A DNA stretch of 64,000 bases from JBNKHH01 sp050290245 (GCA_050290245.1 JBNKHH010000087.1:62001-126000), one strand, 5' to 3'; shown: positions 8,644 through 17,461, counted from the stretch's first letter. Notes: generated by a model from the sequence alone, not told the origin. Numbers and translations are program-made.

Positions 8644-9653
8644 CCGTCCGACACCCCGGCTTCGGCAAAGGTTGCCATTCCGTTGTGACAGGCCAGGGCG
8701 CTTTTTACGATGCCGAGTGACAGGGCCGCGCCGGTGCCCTCGCCAAGGCGCATGGCGAAATCGAGGACCGGTGTCTTGCCGAGAGTCTCGAGCAACAGGC
8801 GATGGCCGGGTTCGGCGCTGCGGTGACCGACCAGACAGTGATCGAGAAAGGCGGGGTCGGCGGCAAAAAGGGGCCCAGCGGCCGATGTGCAGATATAGCC
8901 GTCGAGCAGAACCGGGATGCGCGCGGCCCGTGCCGCGAGGACGGCGCCACAAATTGCCGCCTGCTCGCGTCCGCCAAGGGCGGCGAGTATGGCCAGGGGG
9001 GCGTTGGAGCCGTGGAGCGCGACGCCTTCGGCCACCACCTCGGCCTTGAGCGCCATGCCGTCTGCGTCCGATCCGGTGCCTGCGCCGACCCAGTCGGCGG
9101 CTTCACCTCCGAAAAGGGCGGTGCAAAGTGCTGCAGCGACAGTGGAATTGCCGATGCCCATTTCACCGAGGAGCAGGATATCCGCGTCCGTATCGACCGC
9201 GTCCCAGCCGATCTTGAGAGCGTCGAGACACTCGGCCTCGGACATGGCAGGGGCTTTCGTGAAGTCCTGGGTCGGCGTATCTAGCTCAAGGGCCACGACC
9301 GAAAGATCGGCACCGTTCGCCCGGCAGAGTTGGTTAATGGCCGCGCCACCATGTTGGAAATTGGCGACCATCTGGGCGGTGACCTCTTGCGGAAAGGGGT
9401 TCACACCACGCGCGCAGATGCCGTGATTTCCCGCGAAAACAAGGGCTTGTGCTTTGTCGATTTTGGGGCGCTCGGTGCCTTGCCAGCCAGCCATGAAGAT
9501 TGCCAGCTCTTCCAGAGTGCCAAGTGAGCCGGGCGGCTTGGTCAACTGGTTCTGGCGGTCTTGCGCGGCCGCGCGGCTGGCGTCGTCGGCTTTGGGCAGG
9601 CCGGTCGAAAGGGCTGCGATCTGGTCGAGCGAGGTAAATTCAAAGGTGGGCAT
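8640..9653 (-). CDS. cobT: Nicotinate-nucleotide--dimethylbenzimidazole phosphoribosyltransferase
   Basis: The 337-residue enzyme makes alpha-ribazole phosphate from nicotinate mononucleotide and the lower-ligand base. Family motifs include PPGSLGTLE near the N terminus, VFAGNHGICARGVNPFP, GEMGIGNSTVAAAL, and the catalytic Glu in RLGEGTGAAL near the C terminus. It is the middle gene of cobU-cobT-cobS on the minus strand, overlapping both neighbours. It is CobU in Pseudomonas denitrificans naming. No bluB for DMB synthesis lies in the window. Confidence 0.95.
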   Translation of the reverse strand: MPTFEFTSLDQIAALSTGLPKADDASRAAAQDRQNQLTKPPGSLGTLEELAIFMAGWQGTERPKIDKAQALVFAGNHGICARGVNPFPQEVTAQMVANFQHGGAAINQLCRANGADLSVVALELDTPTQDFTKAPAMSEAECLDALKIGWDAVDTDADILLLGEMGIGNSTVAAALCTALFGGEAADWVGAGTGSDADGMALKAEVVAEGVALHGSNAPLAILAALGGREQAAICGAVLAARAARIPVLLDGYICTSAAGPLFAADPAFLDHCLVGHRSAEPGHRLLLETLGKTPVLDFAMRLGEGTGAALSLGIVKSALACHNGMATFAEAGVSDG

Positions 9654-10161
9654 TGGGTTTCACTTGCAGCGGGTATCCGGAGACGGCGAGATACACGTCG
9701 TCCACCGCTTCGGCAATTACCTGGTTCATGGCGCCAGCGGCGTCTCGAAAGCGTCGCGCCAGGGCGTTTTCCGGCACGATGCCGCCGCCGACTTCGTTGG
9801 TGACCAGAATCACCGGTGCCGTCTGGGAGCGAATCGTCTCGGCCAGACCGAGGGCTTCGTCGTGCCAGTCCCGTTCGGCATGCATCAAGTTCGACAGCCA
9901 AAGCGTCAGGCAGTCGACGAGGCGCGGGCCGCTCCCATCGGTAGCGACCAGGGCGCCGGTCAGGTCGAGTGGTTCCTGAACGGTCTGCCACTCAGGGCCT
10001 CGCCTCGCCTGGTGATCGGCGATGCGGCGCGCCATTTCTGCGTCATGGGCTTCGGCCGTGGCGATATAGATTGGAGCGGCCCCCAATTTCAGGGTCCAAT
10101 CCTCGGCAATGCGGCTTTTGCCGGACCGCGCGCCTCCGGTAATCAGTATCGACTTTCCCAT
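9640..10161 (-). CDS. cobU: Bifunctional adenosylcobinamide kinase / cobinamide-phosphate guanylyltransferase
   Basis: The 173-residue P-loop enzyme phosphorylates adenosylcobinamide and then transfers GMP. Motifs are the P-loop GGARSGKS at residues 9-16, ATAEAHDAEM, the IADHQARR segment carrying the guanylylated His, and VTNEVGGGIVPENALARRFRD. I start at the ATG at 10161, which gives the normal family length; the frame extends further upstream without homology. It is the first gene of the minus-strand trio, and its start lies about 30 bases from that of the divergent phosphatase gene. Confidence 0.95.
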   Translation of the reverse strand: MGKSILITGGARSGKSRIAEDWTLKLGAAPIYIATAEAHDAEMARRIADHQARRGPEWQTVQEPLDLTGALVATDGSGPRLVDCLTLWLSNLMHAERDWHDEALGLAETIRSQTAPVILVTNEVGGGIVPENALARRFRDAAGAMNQVIAEAVDDVYLAVSGYPLQVKPNAHL

Positions 10162-10191
10162 GGCGTCATGACAAAGCAGATATCCGTTGTG

Positions 10192-10794
10192 ATGGAAAGA
10201 CGGGCTGCCAAGGTGTTTTCTCCCCACGAGTTGATCGTCGTGCGCCATGCGCGGGCTGAAACCGGCGGGCGTTTGTGCGGGCGCACTGACGTTGGCTTGG
10301 CTGGGGATGTCGCCGGGGCACTGCGGGCCCTGGCGGATACCATGCCTGATGTGCCCCAGGTTCGCGTCAGCCCGGCGCGGCGGTGCCACGAGACATTGGA
10401 GGCGGTCTGGCCTGCGGCGCGGCCCGTCGAAGATTACCGTCTTTGGGAGCAGGATTTCGGGGACTGGGAAGGAATGCCCCTTGCCGATATTCCGGATGCG
10501 GGTGCGATGGATCGTGGAACGCTAGCGCGCTTTGCAGCGCCGGGGGGCGAGAGTTTCGCCGATATGTACGAGCGGGTTGTGCCGGCCTTGCAGGACGCGG
10601 CGGCAGCGGCACGCCGGGGCGGGCCGCTGGTCATCGTCGCCCACGCGGGAACGGCGCGGGTGGCGTTGTCTCTGGCATTGGGCGAGGTGTCGGCCGGGTT
10701 GGGGTTCGAGATCGATCCCCTGTCTGTGACCCGGTTGCGGTGTCTTCCCGACGGAGGATTTTCCATTGTCGCGGTGAACAGGAGGGGGGCATGA
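10192..10794 (+). CDS. Histidine phosphatase family protein, probable alpha-ribazole phosphatase
   Basis: This is a phosphoglycerate-mutase-like protein of 200 residues from the ATG at 10192; another ATG lies at 10168. The catalytic His is in VVRHARAE, where the usual RHG reads RHA, and the second His is in VIVAHAGTAR. Conserved PARRCHETLEAV and FGDWEG are present. Placed first in a cobalamin operon (then bluE, cbiB, cobD) and divergent from cobU, it most likely removes the phosphate of alpha-ribazole phosphate or adenosylcobalamin phosphate, as CobC does. The substrate call rests on context. Confidence 0.75.
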   Translation: MERRAAKVFSPHELIVVRHARAETGGRLCGRTDVGLAGDVAGALRALADTMPDVPQVRVSPARRCHETLEAVWPAARPVEDYRLWEQDFGDWEGMPLADIPDAGAMDRGTLARFAAPGGESFADMYERVVPALQDAAAAARRGGPLVIVAHAGTARVALSLALGEVSAGLGFEIDPLSVTRLRCLPDGGFSIVAVNRRGA

Positions 10795-11600
10795 CGGCTG
10801 TGCGCATTGCCGGCCATTTCGGCGAATGGTTCCAAGGTCGGCTTGGATCCGATGGGCCGGTTGTCCTGGTGTCCTTGCCCTGCGCCGCGCTTGGAGTGCA
10901 GGCGGCGGTCGTTCCGGCCGAGGATTTCGAACTGGACGATGGCGGCCTTGTTGGCGAGGCACGGGCGCGGGGCTTTCTGGACCGGTTGGGTATTGCTGCC
11001 AAGGGACGTGTCACACTGCGGGCGCAGATGCCGGTCGGCGGGGGCGCCGGGGCGTCGACTGCCGGGTTGCTCGCCCTCGCGCAGGCTTTCGGCGTGAAGG
11101 CAGAACCGCAAGCGTTGGCGCAAGCCTGTCTCGCGACCGAGGGGGCTGTCGATCCCTTGATGATGACCGCGCAGGACACGCGTCTTTGGGCTTCGCGCGA
11201 GGCGCGCGAGGTGCGGCAGTTCGCGGCTTTGCCCGAGTTTCACGTCCTTGGCGGGTTTTGGGGTGCGCCGGAACGCACCGATCCGTCAGACGACGTCTTC
11301 CCTGACGTTCAGGATCTGATCCCGTTCTGGGACCGTGCGTCTCGCGACGGTGATCGGGCGGCCCTGGCAGGGATCGCGACCGAGGGGGCACGTCGGACCA
11401 CGGCTGCGAGGGGCCCCGAAGGCGATCCGACACTGGACCTGGCGCGGGAGTTCGGCGCCCTCGGCTGGTGCCGGGCGCATACGGGCTCGGCACGGGGGGT
11501 GTTGTTTGCTCCGGACGGGGTCCCGGCGGGCGCTGCGGCGCGGATGCGGGACGCGGGCTTTGACGAGGTGCTGGTCTTTTCGACCGGAGGTGCGGCGTGA
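10791..11600 (+). CDS. bluE: L-threonine kinase of the BluE type (GHMP kinase fold)
   Basis: The 269-residue protein has a GHMP-kinase glycine-rich loop, PVGGGAGASTAG, at residues 81-92. It resembles PduX only weakly, and matches the kinase named BluE in Rhodobacterales, which makes L-threonine O-3-phosphate for the aminopropanol linker of cobalamin. Context is strong: it overlaps the phosphatase by ATGA and cbiB by GTGA, and the decarboxylase that would use its product follows two genes later. Family likeness is from memory; the enzymatic call is mostly context plus fold. Confidence 0.8.
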   Translation: MTAVRIAGHFGEWFQGRLGSDGPVVLVSLPCAALGVQAAVVPAEDFELDDGGLVGEARARGFLDRLGIAAKGRVTLRAQMPVGGGAGASTAGLLALAQAFGVKAEPQALAQACLATEGAVDPLMMTAQDTRLWASREAREVRQFAALPEFHVLGGFWGAPERTDPSDDVFPDVQDLIPFWDRASRDGDRAALAGIATEGARRTTAARGPEGDPTLDLAREFGALGWCRAHTGSARGVLFAPDGVPAGAAARMRDAGFDEVLVFSTGGAA

Positions 11601-12538
11601 GCATGGCGGCGGCGATGCTGGTGGCGCTTGGCCTCGACGCGCTGTTCGGCTGGCCGAAGGTGCTCTATGCGCGGATCGGTCACCCGGTGACGTGGATCGG
11701 AGCCGTCATCGCCTGGGCGGATCGGTCGTTCAACAAACCTGAGAGGTCGGCGGCCCGGAGGCGATTTGCCGGGTTTTTAACGGCCCTGGGCGTCATCATC
11801 GGTACTGCTATTGTCGCTGCGTTGGCGCAAGGCTCGCTTTCTGAAGGTGTCGTGGGCGTTTTGCTCACAGGTGTTCTGGCCTGGCCACTGGTGGCGGCGA
11901 AATCCCTGCACGATCACGTCCGCGACGTGGCTGACCCTCTGGTCGCGGGCGACACGGACGGCGCACGGAGAGCGGTGTCGATGATCGTCGGGCGCAACCC
12001 TGAGACGCTGGACAATCCGGCGATTGCGCGCGCAGCCCTTGAAAGCCTTGCCGAAAACGCCTCGGACGGGGTGGTCGCGCCCTTGTTCTGGGGGGCAATC
12101 TTCGGCTTGCCGGGGATCGCCGGGTACAAGGCGATCAACACGCTGGATTCGATGATCGGCTATCGGACTGCCCGACACGAAGCCTTTGGCTGGGCCGCGG
12201 CGCGGATCGACGACGTTGCGAACTTTCTTCCTGCGCGGCTGACCGGCGGTCTTATTGCCATGGGGTCGCAGGCACGCAACACGGCGTTTAGGACCATGCG
12301 ACGGGATGCGGGGGCGCATCGCTCGCCGAACGCTGGCTGGCCCGAGGCTGCGATGGCCGGCGCGCTTGGGGTACGCTTGTCGGGGCCGCGGGTCTATGAC
12401 GGCACGCCGAGCGACGATCCCTGGCTGAACGGGGTGGCAGACGATCCACGGGGCGAGGACGTTCTGGCCGGGCTTCGCGTCTTCCGGCGCGCCATTCTCT
12501 GGACGGCCGGGCTTTTGTTCGTCGCGGCCGTGGTATAA
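11597..12538 (+). CDS. cbiB: Adenosylcobinamide-phosphate synthase
   Basis: The 313-residue membrane protein attaches (R)-1-aminopropan-2-ol phosphate to adenosylcobyric acid. Typical CbiB features are GLDALFGWP at the N terminus, HPVTWIG, SMIVGRNPETLD, ESLAENASDGVVAPLFW and NTLDSMIGYR. The GTG start at 11597 overlaps the bluE stop; an ATG two codons later is equally possible. It sits between the kinase and decarboxylase that make its aminopropanol phosphate substrate. It is CobD in Pseudomonas denitrificans naming. Confidence 0.95.
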   Translation: MSMAAAMLVALGLDALFGWPKVLYARIGHPVTWIGAVIAWADRSFNKPERSAARRRFAGFLTALGVIIGTAIVAALAQGSLSEGVVGVLLTGVLAWPLVAAKSLHDHVRDVADPLVAGDTDGARRAVSMIVGRNPETLDNPAIARAALESLAENASDGVVAPLFWGAIFGLPGIAGYKAINTLDSMIGYRTARHEAFGWAAARIDDVANFLPARLTGGLIAMGSQARNTAFRTMRRDAGAHRSPNAGWPEAAMAGALGVRLSGPRVYDGTPSDDPWLNGVADDPRGEDVLAGLRVFRRAILWTAGLLFVAAVV

Positions 12539-12547
12539 CGCCAGCCC

Positions 12548-13531
12548 ATGCGGGATCACGGCGGAAATCTGGATTGGGCGATGGCCCGATGGGGCGGAGC
12601 GGCCCTGGACTGGGTCGATTTGTCGACGGGGATCAATCAGCGGCCCTATGTCGTTCCGGAAATTTCCGCCGCAGCCTGGGCAAATCTGCCGACAAAAAGC
12701 GAACTGGCATCCTTGTGCGATGTGGCCCGCGCGGCATATGGCGCGTCGGCGGGCGTTCTGCCGGTTGCGGGGGCCCAGGCGGCGATCCAGATGATTCCCA
12801 GGCTGGCCGATTTGCGCGCCGAGCAAAGTCAGTATCCAATCCCCGAGGTTCGTGTTCTGGGGCCGACCTATAACGAACATGCGGCCAGTTTCCATTCGGC
12901 GGGCTGGTCGGTGGACACGGTCGAAGATGCAGAAGGCCTGGAGGGCGCGCGGGTGGCTGTCGTGGTTAACCCGAATAATCCTGATGGACGCATTTTGTCC
13001 CGCGACAGGTTGCGTGCTCTGGCGGGTCGGGTTGGTCACCTGGTGATTGACGAGAGTTTTGCTGACCCCTGTCCCGAGATCTCGATGGCAGACGAGGCCA
13101 GTGGCAATGTCGTCGTCCTGCGCTCTTTCGGAAAGTTCTATGGGCTGGCAGGGCTGCGGCTGGGTTTTGTCCTGGGCGGACAGGAGATCGTCGATGCCCT
13201 GGCGGGGGATGCCGGGCCCTGGCCGGTTTCGGGGCCTGCAATCGAGGTGGGCAAGGCCGCCCTTTCGGATCGGCTGTGGCAGGGCGAAACCTGCGCGAGG
13301 CTTGGGGAGGATTGTTCAAGGCTGGATGGCCTGGCCGAGCGGGCCGGGTGGTCGCTTGTCGGAGGTGGGGCGTTGTTCCGGCTCTACGACACCGGCGACG
13401 CCCCTGCGGCGCAGATGCGGTTGGCCGAGGGCCGGGTGTGGAGCCGGATATTTCCCTATTCGGATCGCTGGATGCGCCTTGGTTTGCCCGATGGCGCGGC
13501 GGCCTGGGCGCAGGTCGAAGCTGTCTTTTAA
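12548..13531 (+). CDS. cobD: Threonine-phosphate decarboxylase (PLP enzyme)
   Basis: The 327-residue fold-type I PLP enzyme resembles histidinol-phosphate aminotransferase. The PLP Lys is in RSFGKFYGLAG (Lys196), the cofactor Asp is in LVIDESFADPCPE, and VVNPNNPDGR is conserved. It starts MRDHGGNLDWA, typical of the family. It decarboxylates L-threonine phosphate to (R)-1-aminopropan-2-ol phosphate. It lies 9 bases after cbiB. Its TAA stop shares the palindromic TTAA with the stop of convergent cobQ. In Pseudomonas denitrificans naming it is CobC. Confidence 0.92.
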   Translation: MRDHGGNLDWAMARWGGAALDWVDLSTGINQRPYVVPEISAAAWANLPTKSELASLCDVARAAYGASAGVLPVAGAQAAIQMIPRLADLRAEQSQYPIPEVRVLGPTYNEHAASFHSAGWSVDTVEDAEGLEGARVAVVVNPNNPDGRILSRDRLRALAGRVGHLVIDESFADPCPEISMADEASGNVVVLRSFGKFYGLAGLRLGFVLGGQEIVDALAGDAGPWPVSGPAIEVGKAALSDRLWQGETCARLGEDCSRLDGLAERAGWSLVGGGALFRLYDTGDAPAAQMRLAEGRVWSRIFPYSDRWMRLGLPDGAAAWAQVEAVF

Positions 13532-14970
13532 CGGGCGACCGCAAAGAGCGCGTCGAGGTCGAGGTGCGTCTCCATGTGATGTGCCAGAGCGTCGAGAGTC
13601 GATTCAACAGTCGATGTGTAGGCGCTGTCTGACGGCTCTGCCCCGAGATCGGCAAGGAAGGCACTCCGAAAGGCATCGTTGCGGAACATGCCGTGCAGGT
13701 AGCTGCCGGTGACGCCGCCGTCTTTGCTGATGGCGCCTTCGGCACGGTCGCCGATCATGGCAAATGGGCGGGCACAGTCGGCCCCTTCCGTGCGGCCGAT
13801 GTGGATTTCATAGCCGAGGAAGGTCGTGTCGGATGCGAGATGCCTGGCCTCGGTCTCGGACAGGCGTTTTTCGGAGGACATGCGGGTGTGGACGTCCAGC
13901 AGGGCGAGGCCGGGAGTTTCACCCGCGGGGCCTTCGATGCCGTCGGGGTCCTGCACGGTCCGCCCCAGCATCTGGTAGCCGCCGCAGATGCCAAGGATGC
14001 GCCCGCCACGGCGGTGATGGGCAAGAAGGTCGATATCCCAGCCCTGGGTGCGGAGATAGTCGAGGTCGCCGCGCGTGGATTTCGAGCCGGGGATGATAAC
14101 GAGGTCGGCGTCGGTCGGAATGGTTTGACCTGCCTGCACCATGCTCAGGCGCACGCCGGGTTCCTGTGCCAGCGGGTCGAGGTCGTCGAAATTGGCGATC
14201 CGCGAGAGGGCCAGGCAGGCGATGTGCAGATCGCCGGTGCCGCCACCGCGAATGTCGAGCGCGTCCTCGGCCGGGAGTTTCATGGCGTCGGCAAACCAGG
14301 GCAGCACGCCGAAGCCAGTCCAGCCGGTGTGTTGTCTGATCAGGTCATAGCCATCGTCGAATAGGCTGGGGTCGCCCCGAAACTTGTTGACGAGAAACCC
14401 CGCGACCTGGGCAGCATCTTCGGGCGGCAACACGGCTTTTGTGCCAACGATCTGGGCGATGACACCGCCACGGTCGATATCGCCCGCCAGGACCACCGGG
14501 ACGTCGGCGGCTGAGGCAAAGCCCATGTTGGCGATGTCGTTCTTGCGAAGGTTGACCTCGGCCGGGGAGCCCGCACCCTCGACAAGAACGAGGTCATGGC
14601 GGGCCTTCAGGCGCTGAAAGCTGTCGAGAACGGGTGCCATGAGATCGGGCTTCATGGCGGCATAGTCGCGTGCCTTGACCGTGGCCTTGCGCTGGCCCTG
14701 GATGACGACTTGCGAGCCGGTGTCGGTTTCAGGTTTCAGCAAGATGGGGTTCATGTCGGTGTGCGGGGCGAGGCCGCAGGCGAGGGCCTGGAGCGCCTGG
14801 GCGCGGCCGATCTCGCCCCCATCCGAGGTGACGGCGGCGTTGTTCGACATATTCTGCGGCTTGAACGGCGCGACCGAGAGGCCACGCAGGCGGGCGGCGC
14901 GGCAGAGACCGGCGACAAGGACCGATTTGCCGACGTTCGAGCCGGTGCCCTGGATCATCAGCGCGGTCAT
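13528..14970 (-). CDS. cobQ: Cobyric acid synthase
   Basis: The 480-residue glutamine-dependent amidotransferase amidates the b, d, e and g side chains of adenosylcobyrinic acid a,c-diamide. The N-terminal ATP site is GTGSNVGKS, followed by FKPQNMSNNAAV. The C-terminal class I amidotransferase domain has its Cys in ILGICGGYQML and a late His in SYLHGMF. I start at the ATG at 14970 (MTALMIQGTG), giving the normal length; the longer frame adds 30 unrelated residues. It follows cobO by 52 bases on the same strand. Confidence 0.95.
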   Translation of the reverse strand: MTALMIQGTGSNVGKSVLVAGLCRAARLRGLSVAPFKPQNMSNNAAVTSDGGEIGRAQALQALACGLAPHTDMNPILLKPETDTGSQVVIQGQRKATVKARDYAAMKPDLMAPVLDSFQRLKARHDLVLVEGAGSPAEVNLRKNDIANMGFASAADVPVVLAGDIDRGGVIAQIVGTKAVLPPEDAAQVAGFLVNKFRGDPSLFDDGYDLIRQHTGWTGFGVLPWFADAMKLPAEDALDIRGGGTGDLHIACLALSRIANFDDLDPLAQEPGVRLSMVQAGQTIPTDADLVIIPGSKSTRGDLDYLRTQGWDIDLLAHHRRGGRILGICGGYQMLGRTVQDPDGIEGPAGETPGLALLDVHTRMSSEKRLSETEARHLASDTTFLGYEIHIGRTEGADCARPFAMIGDRAEGAISKDGGVTGSYLHGMFRNDAFRSAFLADLGAEPSDSAYTSTVESTLDALAHHMETHLDLDALFAVAR

Positions 14971-15022
14971 GGTGTGACTTTGCGCCTTTCGTCCAATGCG
15001 GCGAGCGATCGACGGATGGTCA

Positions 15023-15628
15023 TCAGAACTCGATGCCCTGCTGGGCTTTGACGCCGTCACGGAACGGGTGTTTGATCAACTCCATCTCTGTGACCAGATC
15101 GGCGGCTTCGATCAGCTCTTCCTTGGCGTTCCGGCCTGTCAGGACAACGTGAGTCATCTCCGGTTTCTCGGTCAGGAGGAAATCCACCACTTCGTCGATA
15201 TCAAGGTAGTCGTACCGCAGAGCGATGTTGATCTCGTCGAGCAGGACAAAACGGATCGACGGGTCACGGATCAGATCCTTGGCCTTTTCCCAACCCGCCC
15301 GGGCAGCGGCAATGTCGCGCTCGCGGTCCTGGGTTTCCCAGGTGAAGCCTTCGCCCGAGGTCACCCAGGTCACCTTGTCGGGGAACCGGGCAAAGAAGTC
15401 GCGCTCGCCCGTGCCCCAGGCGCCCTTGATGAATTGCACCACGGCGGCGGGCATATCGTGGGAGACGCATCGCACCAGCATGCCGAAACCGGACGAGGAT
15501 TTTCCCTTGCCCTTGCCGGTATGGACGATGATCAGGCCTTTCTCGTCGGTCTTGGTCGCCATCATGCGGTCGCGGGCAGCCTTGATCTTGGCCATTTTCT
15601 CGGCGTGGCGGGCGTTTTCGTCGGTCAT
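15023..15628 (-). CDS. cobO: Cob(I)yrinic acid a,c-diamide adenosyltransferase
   Basis: The 201-residue CobA/CobO/BtuR-type enzyme transfers the 5'-deoxyadenosyl group of ATP to Co(I) corrinoids. The P-loop is HTGKGKGKSS, followed by AVVQFIKGAW, VLLDEINIAL and HVVLTGRNA. It opens a minus-strand pair with cobQ and is divergent from the B12 riboswitch-led operon. Its upstream gap is also the region of the riboswitch promoter. Length is normal. Confidence 0.95.
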   Translation of the reverse strand: MTDENARHAEKMAKIKAARDRMMATKTDEKGLIIVHTGKGKGKSSSGFGMLVRCVSHDMPAAVVQFIKGAWGTGERDFFARFPDKVTWVTSGEGFTWETQDRERDIAAARAGWEKAKDLIRDPSIRFVLLDEINIALRYDYLDIDEVVDFLLTEKPEMTHVVLTGRNAKEELIEAADLVTEMELIKHPFRDGVKAQQGIEF

Positions 15629-15678
15629 ATTGTCGCCTTTGGCAGCTTGACAGGGAGGGCGGTATGGCAGAGTGTCGC

Positions 15679-15880
15679 CCGGTGCTGGTGCCTGTGTAAA
15701 TCAGGTGAAAAGGGAATGCGAAAGGGGATTCGTCCCCCGAAAAGCAGCCGCCCCCGCGACCGTGACCGGAGAGGGGATCCGTCAAGCCACTGGCCCGGAA
15801 GGGCTCGGGAAGGCCGGATCGCCGACAGGGAGACCTGACATCCGCAAGCCGGGAGACCTGCCAGCCGATGAGACGTAACC
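15679..15880 (+). promoter_or_regulatory. Cobalamin riboswitch ahead of DUF1636-cobW-cobN
   Basis: The leader between cobO and the DUF1636 gene carries the conserved cobalamin aptamer elements in order: GGTGCC-like start, AAAAGGGAATGCG, GCAGCCGCCCCCGCGACCGTGA, GCCACTGG, GGGAAGGCC, and the B12 box AGCCGGGAGACCTGCC at 15847-15862. It covers most of the 325-base gene-free stretch 15629-15953. A TTGACA lies just upstream at 15647-15652, but no clear -10 follows. Adenosylcobalamin binding is expected to turn off the downstream chelatase and corrin-ring genes. Confidence 0.93.
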
Positions 15881-15953
15881 GGACGGGGGGTTTCCGGTGG
15901 CGGGTCAGGGCGCAGTTCGTGCCTGCTCGTTCCCCCCGGCCAGACAAGACAGG

Positions 15954-16337
15954 ATGGATGGCGTGGGCGATCTGCCGACAGTGGAATTATTGGTCTGCAC
16001 GACCTGCCGCAATGGCCAGGTCGTAGACGCGGACGGTAAGCGGCCCGGTGCGGTGCTGCACGAGAAACTCGCTCGGGGCGATTTGCCCGAAGGAGTTGCC
16101 TTGCGTGCGGTGGAGTGCCTGTCGAACTGCGATGCCGGCTGTTCGGTTGTTCTGCGGGGCGGATCAAAACGCTGGACCTATGTCTATGGCAACCTCGACC
16201 CGGAAAAGGCGGATATCGTCCTTGACGGTGCCGCCCGCTATGGCGCGACGCCGGACGGACTCGTGCCCTGGCGCGAGCGTTCCGAACATTTTCGCAAGAA
16301 CTGCATTGCCCGCATTCCGCCCCTGGAGGACGCGTGA
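15954..16337 (+). CDS. DUF1636 metal-binding-type protein, copy 1
   Basis: The 127-residue protein has two cysteine pairs: VCTTCRN near the N terminus and CLSNCDAGC in the middle, then WTYVYGNLDPEKAD and a C-terminal RARIPP-like end, all typical of DUF1636. The family is often described as predicted metal-binding or ferredoxin-like, but its function is unestablished. It is the first gene after the B12 riboswitch, and its stop overlaps the GTG of cobW, so it is likely coupled to cobalt delivery. I use the ATG at 15954; another lies at 15957 out of frame. Confidence 0.85.
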   Translation: MDGVGDLPTVELLVCTTCRNGQVVDADGKRPGAVLHEKLARGDLPEGVALRAVECLSNCDAGCSVVLRGGSKRWTYVYGNLDPEKADIVLDGAARYGATPDGLVPWRERSEHFRKNCIARIPPLEDA

Positions 16338-17386
16338 CCACCCTCAGAAAGATCCCCGTTACCGTGGTCACCGGCTTTCTCGGCTCGGGCAAGACGACGC
16401 TGATCCGCCACCTGATCCAGACAACCGAGGGGCGGCGGCTGGCGGTGATCGTCAACGAGTTCGGCGACGTCGGTGTCGACGGCGAGATCCTGAAAAGCTG
16501 CGCCATTCCCGATTGTCCGGTGGAAAACATCGTCGAATTGGCGAATGGCTGCATCTGCTGCACCGTGGCGGACGATTTCATTCCGACGATCGAGGCTTTG
16601 ATGGCCCTGGACCCGGTGCCCGATCACATCCTGATCGAAACCTCGGGGCTGGCCTTGCCGAAACCCCTTCTGAAGGCCTTTGACTGGCCCGCGATCCGCA
16701 GCCGCGTCACCGTAGACGGGGTGATCGCGCTGGCCGATGCCGAAGCGGTCGCTGCAGGCCGGTTCGCGCCTGACGTTGCGGCTGTAGATATTCAGCGACT
16801 GGCCGATGAGAGCATCGACCACGAGACGCCGCTGTCCGAAGTGTTCGAGGACCAGATTTCATGTGCTGACGTGGTTCTGCTGACCAAGCCCGATCTTGCC
16901 GGTCCCGAAGGCGTTGCGCGGGCGAAGGAGATCGTTCTGGCCGAGGCGCCTAGGCCGCTCCCCGTCATCGAAGTGGCCGAGGGGGCGATCGCCGCGCGCG
17001 TGATCCTCGGGCTTGGAGCGGCGGCCGAGGATGATCTGGATCAACGGCCGTCCCACCATGACGGAACGCCCGAACACGACCACGAGGATTTCGACACGGT
17101 GGTCATCGAGGTGCCCGAAGTTTACAGCGCCGACGACCTCGTTGCCCGCATAGCCACCCTGGCGCGCGAACAGAACGTCCTGCGCGTGAAGGGCTACGCG
17201 GCGGTGCGCGGCAAGCCGATGCGCCTCCTGGTGCAGGGTGTCGGCAGACGTATCCGGCATCAGTTCGACCGGCCGTTCACGCCGTCAGAACCGCGCATCG
17301 GGCGCCTTGTGGTGATTGCCGAGCATGACGACATCAACCTTGATGCCATCCGTTCGGTTCTTGCGCCTGCTGAGGCCCTGTCGTGA
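16334..17386 (+). CDS. cobW: CobW-type GTPase, cobalt metallochaperone
   Basis: The 350-residue G3E GTPase has the P-loop GFLGSGKTT at residues 14-22, the GCxCC metal motif NGCICCTV at about 75-82, the TKPD nucleotide-specificity motif, and a His/Asp-rich insert (HHDGTPEHDHED) near residue 236. CobW proteins are thought to supply Co(II) to the aerobic chelatase. It is placed directly before cobN and after DUF1636. The GTG start overlaps the previous stop. Confidence 0.94.
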   Translation: MTTLRKIPVTVVTGFLGSGKTTLIRHLIQTTEGRRLAVIVNEFGDVGVDGEILKSCAIPDCPVENIVELANGCICCTVADDFIPTIEALMALDPVPDHILIETSGLALPKPLLKAFDWPAIRSRVTVDGVIALADAEAVAAGRFAPDVAAVDIQRLADESIDHETPLSEVFEDQISCADVVLLTKPDLAGPEGVARAKEIVLAEAPRPLPVIEVAEGAIAARVILGLGAAAEDDLDQRPSHHDGTPEHDHEDFDTVVIEVPEVYSADDLVARIATLAREQNVLRVKGYAAVRGKPMRLLVQGVGRRIRHQFDRPFTPSEPRIGRLVVIAEHDDINLDAIRSVLAPAEALS

Positions 17387-17461
17387 TACCCGGTTTCATT
17401 CTGCCCCGAATAGTCTCGCCCGAGGCGTCGGCCGGGGCCTGTCCAGCGGGCGGATGATGCC

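Noticed and set aside
15647..15675. TTGACA-like promoter before riboswitch 1
   Set aside because: The -35-like hexamer is present, but no convincing -10 follows at a normal distance, so it is mentioned only in the riboswitch entry.
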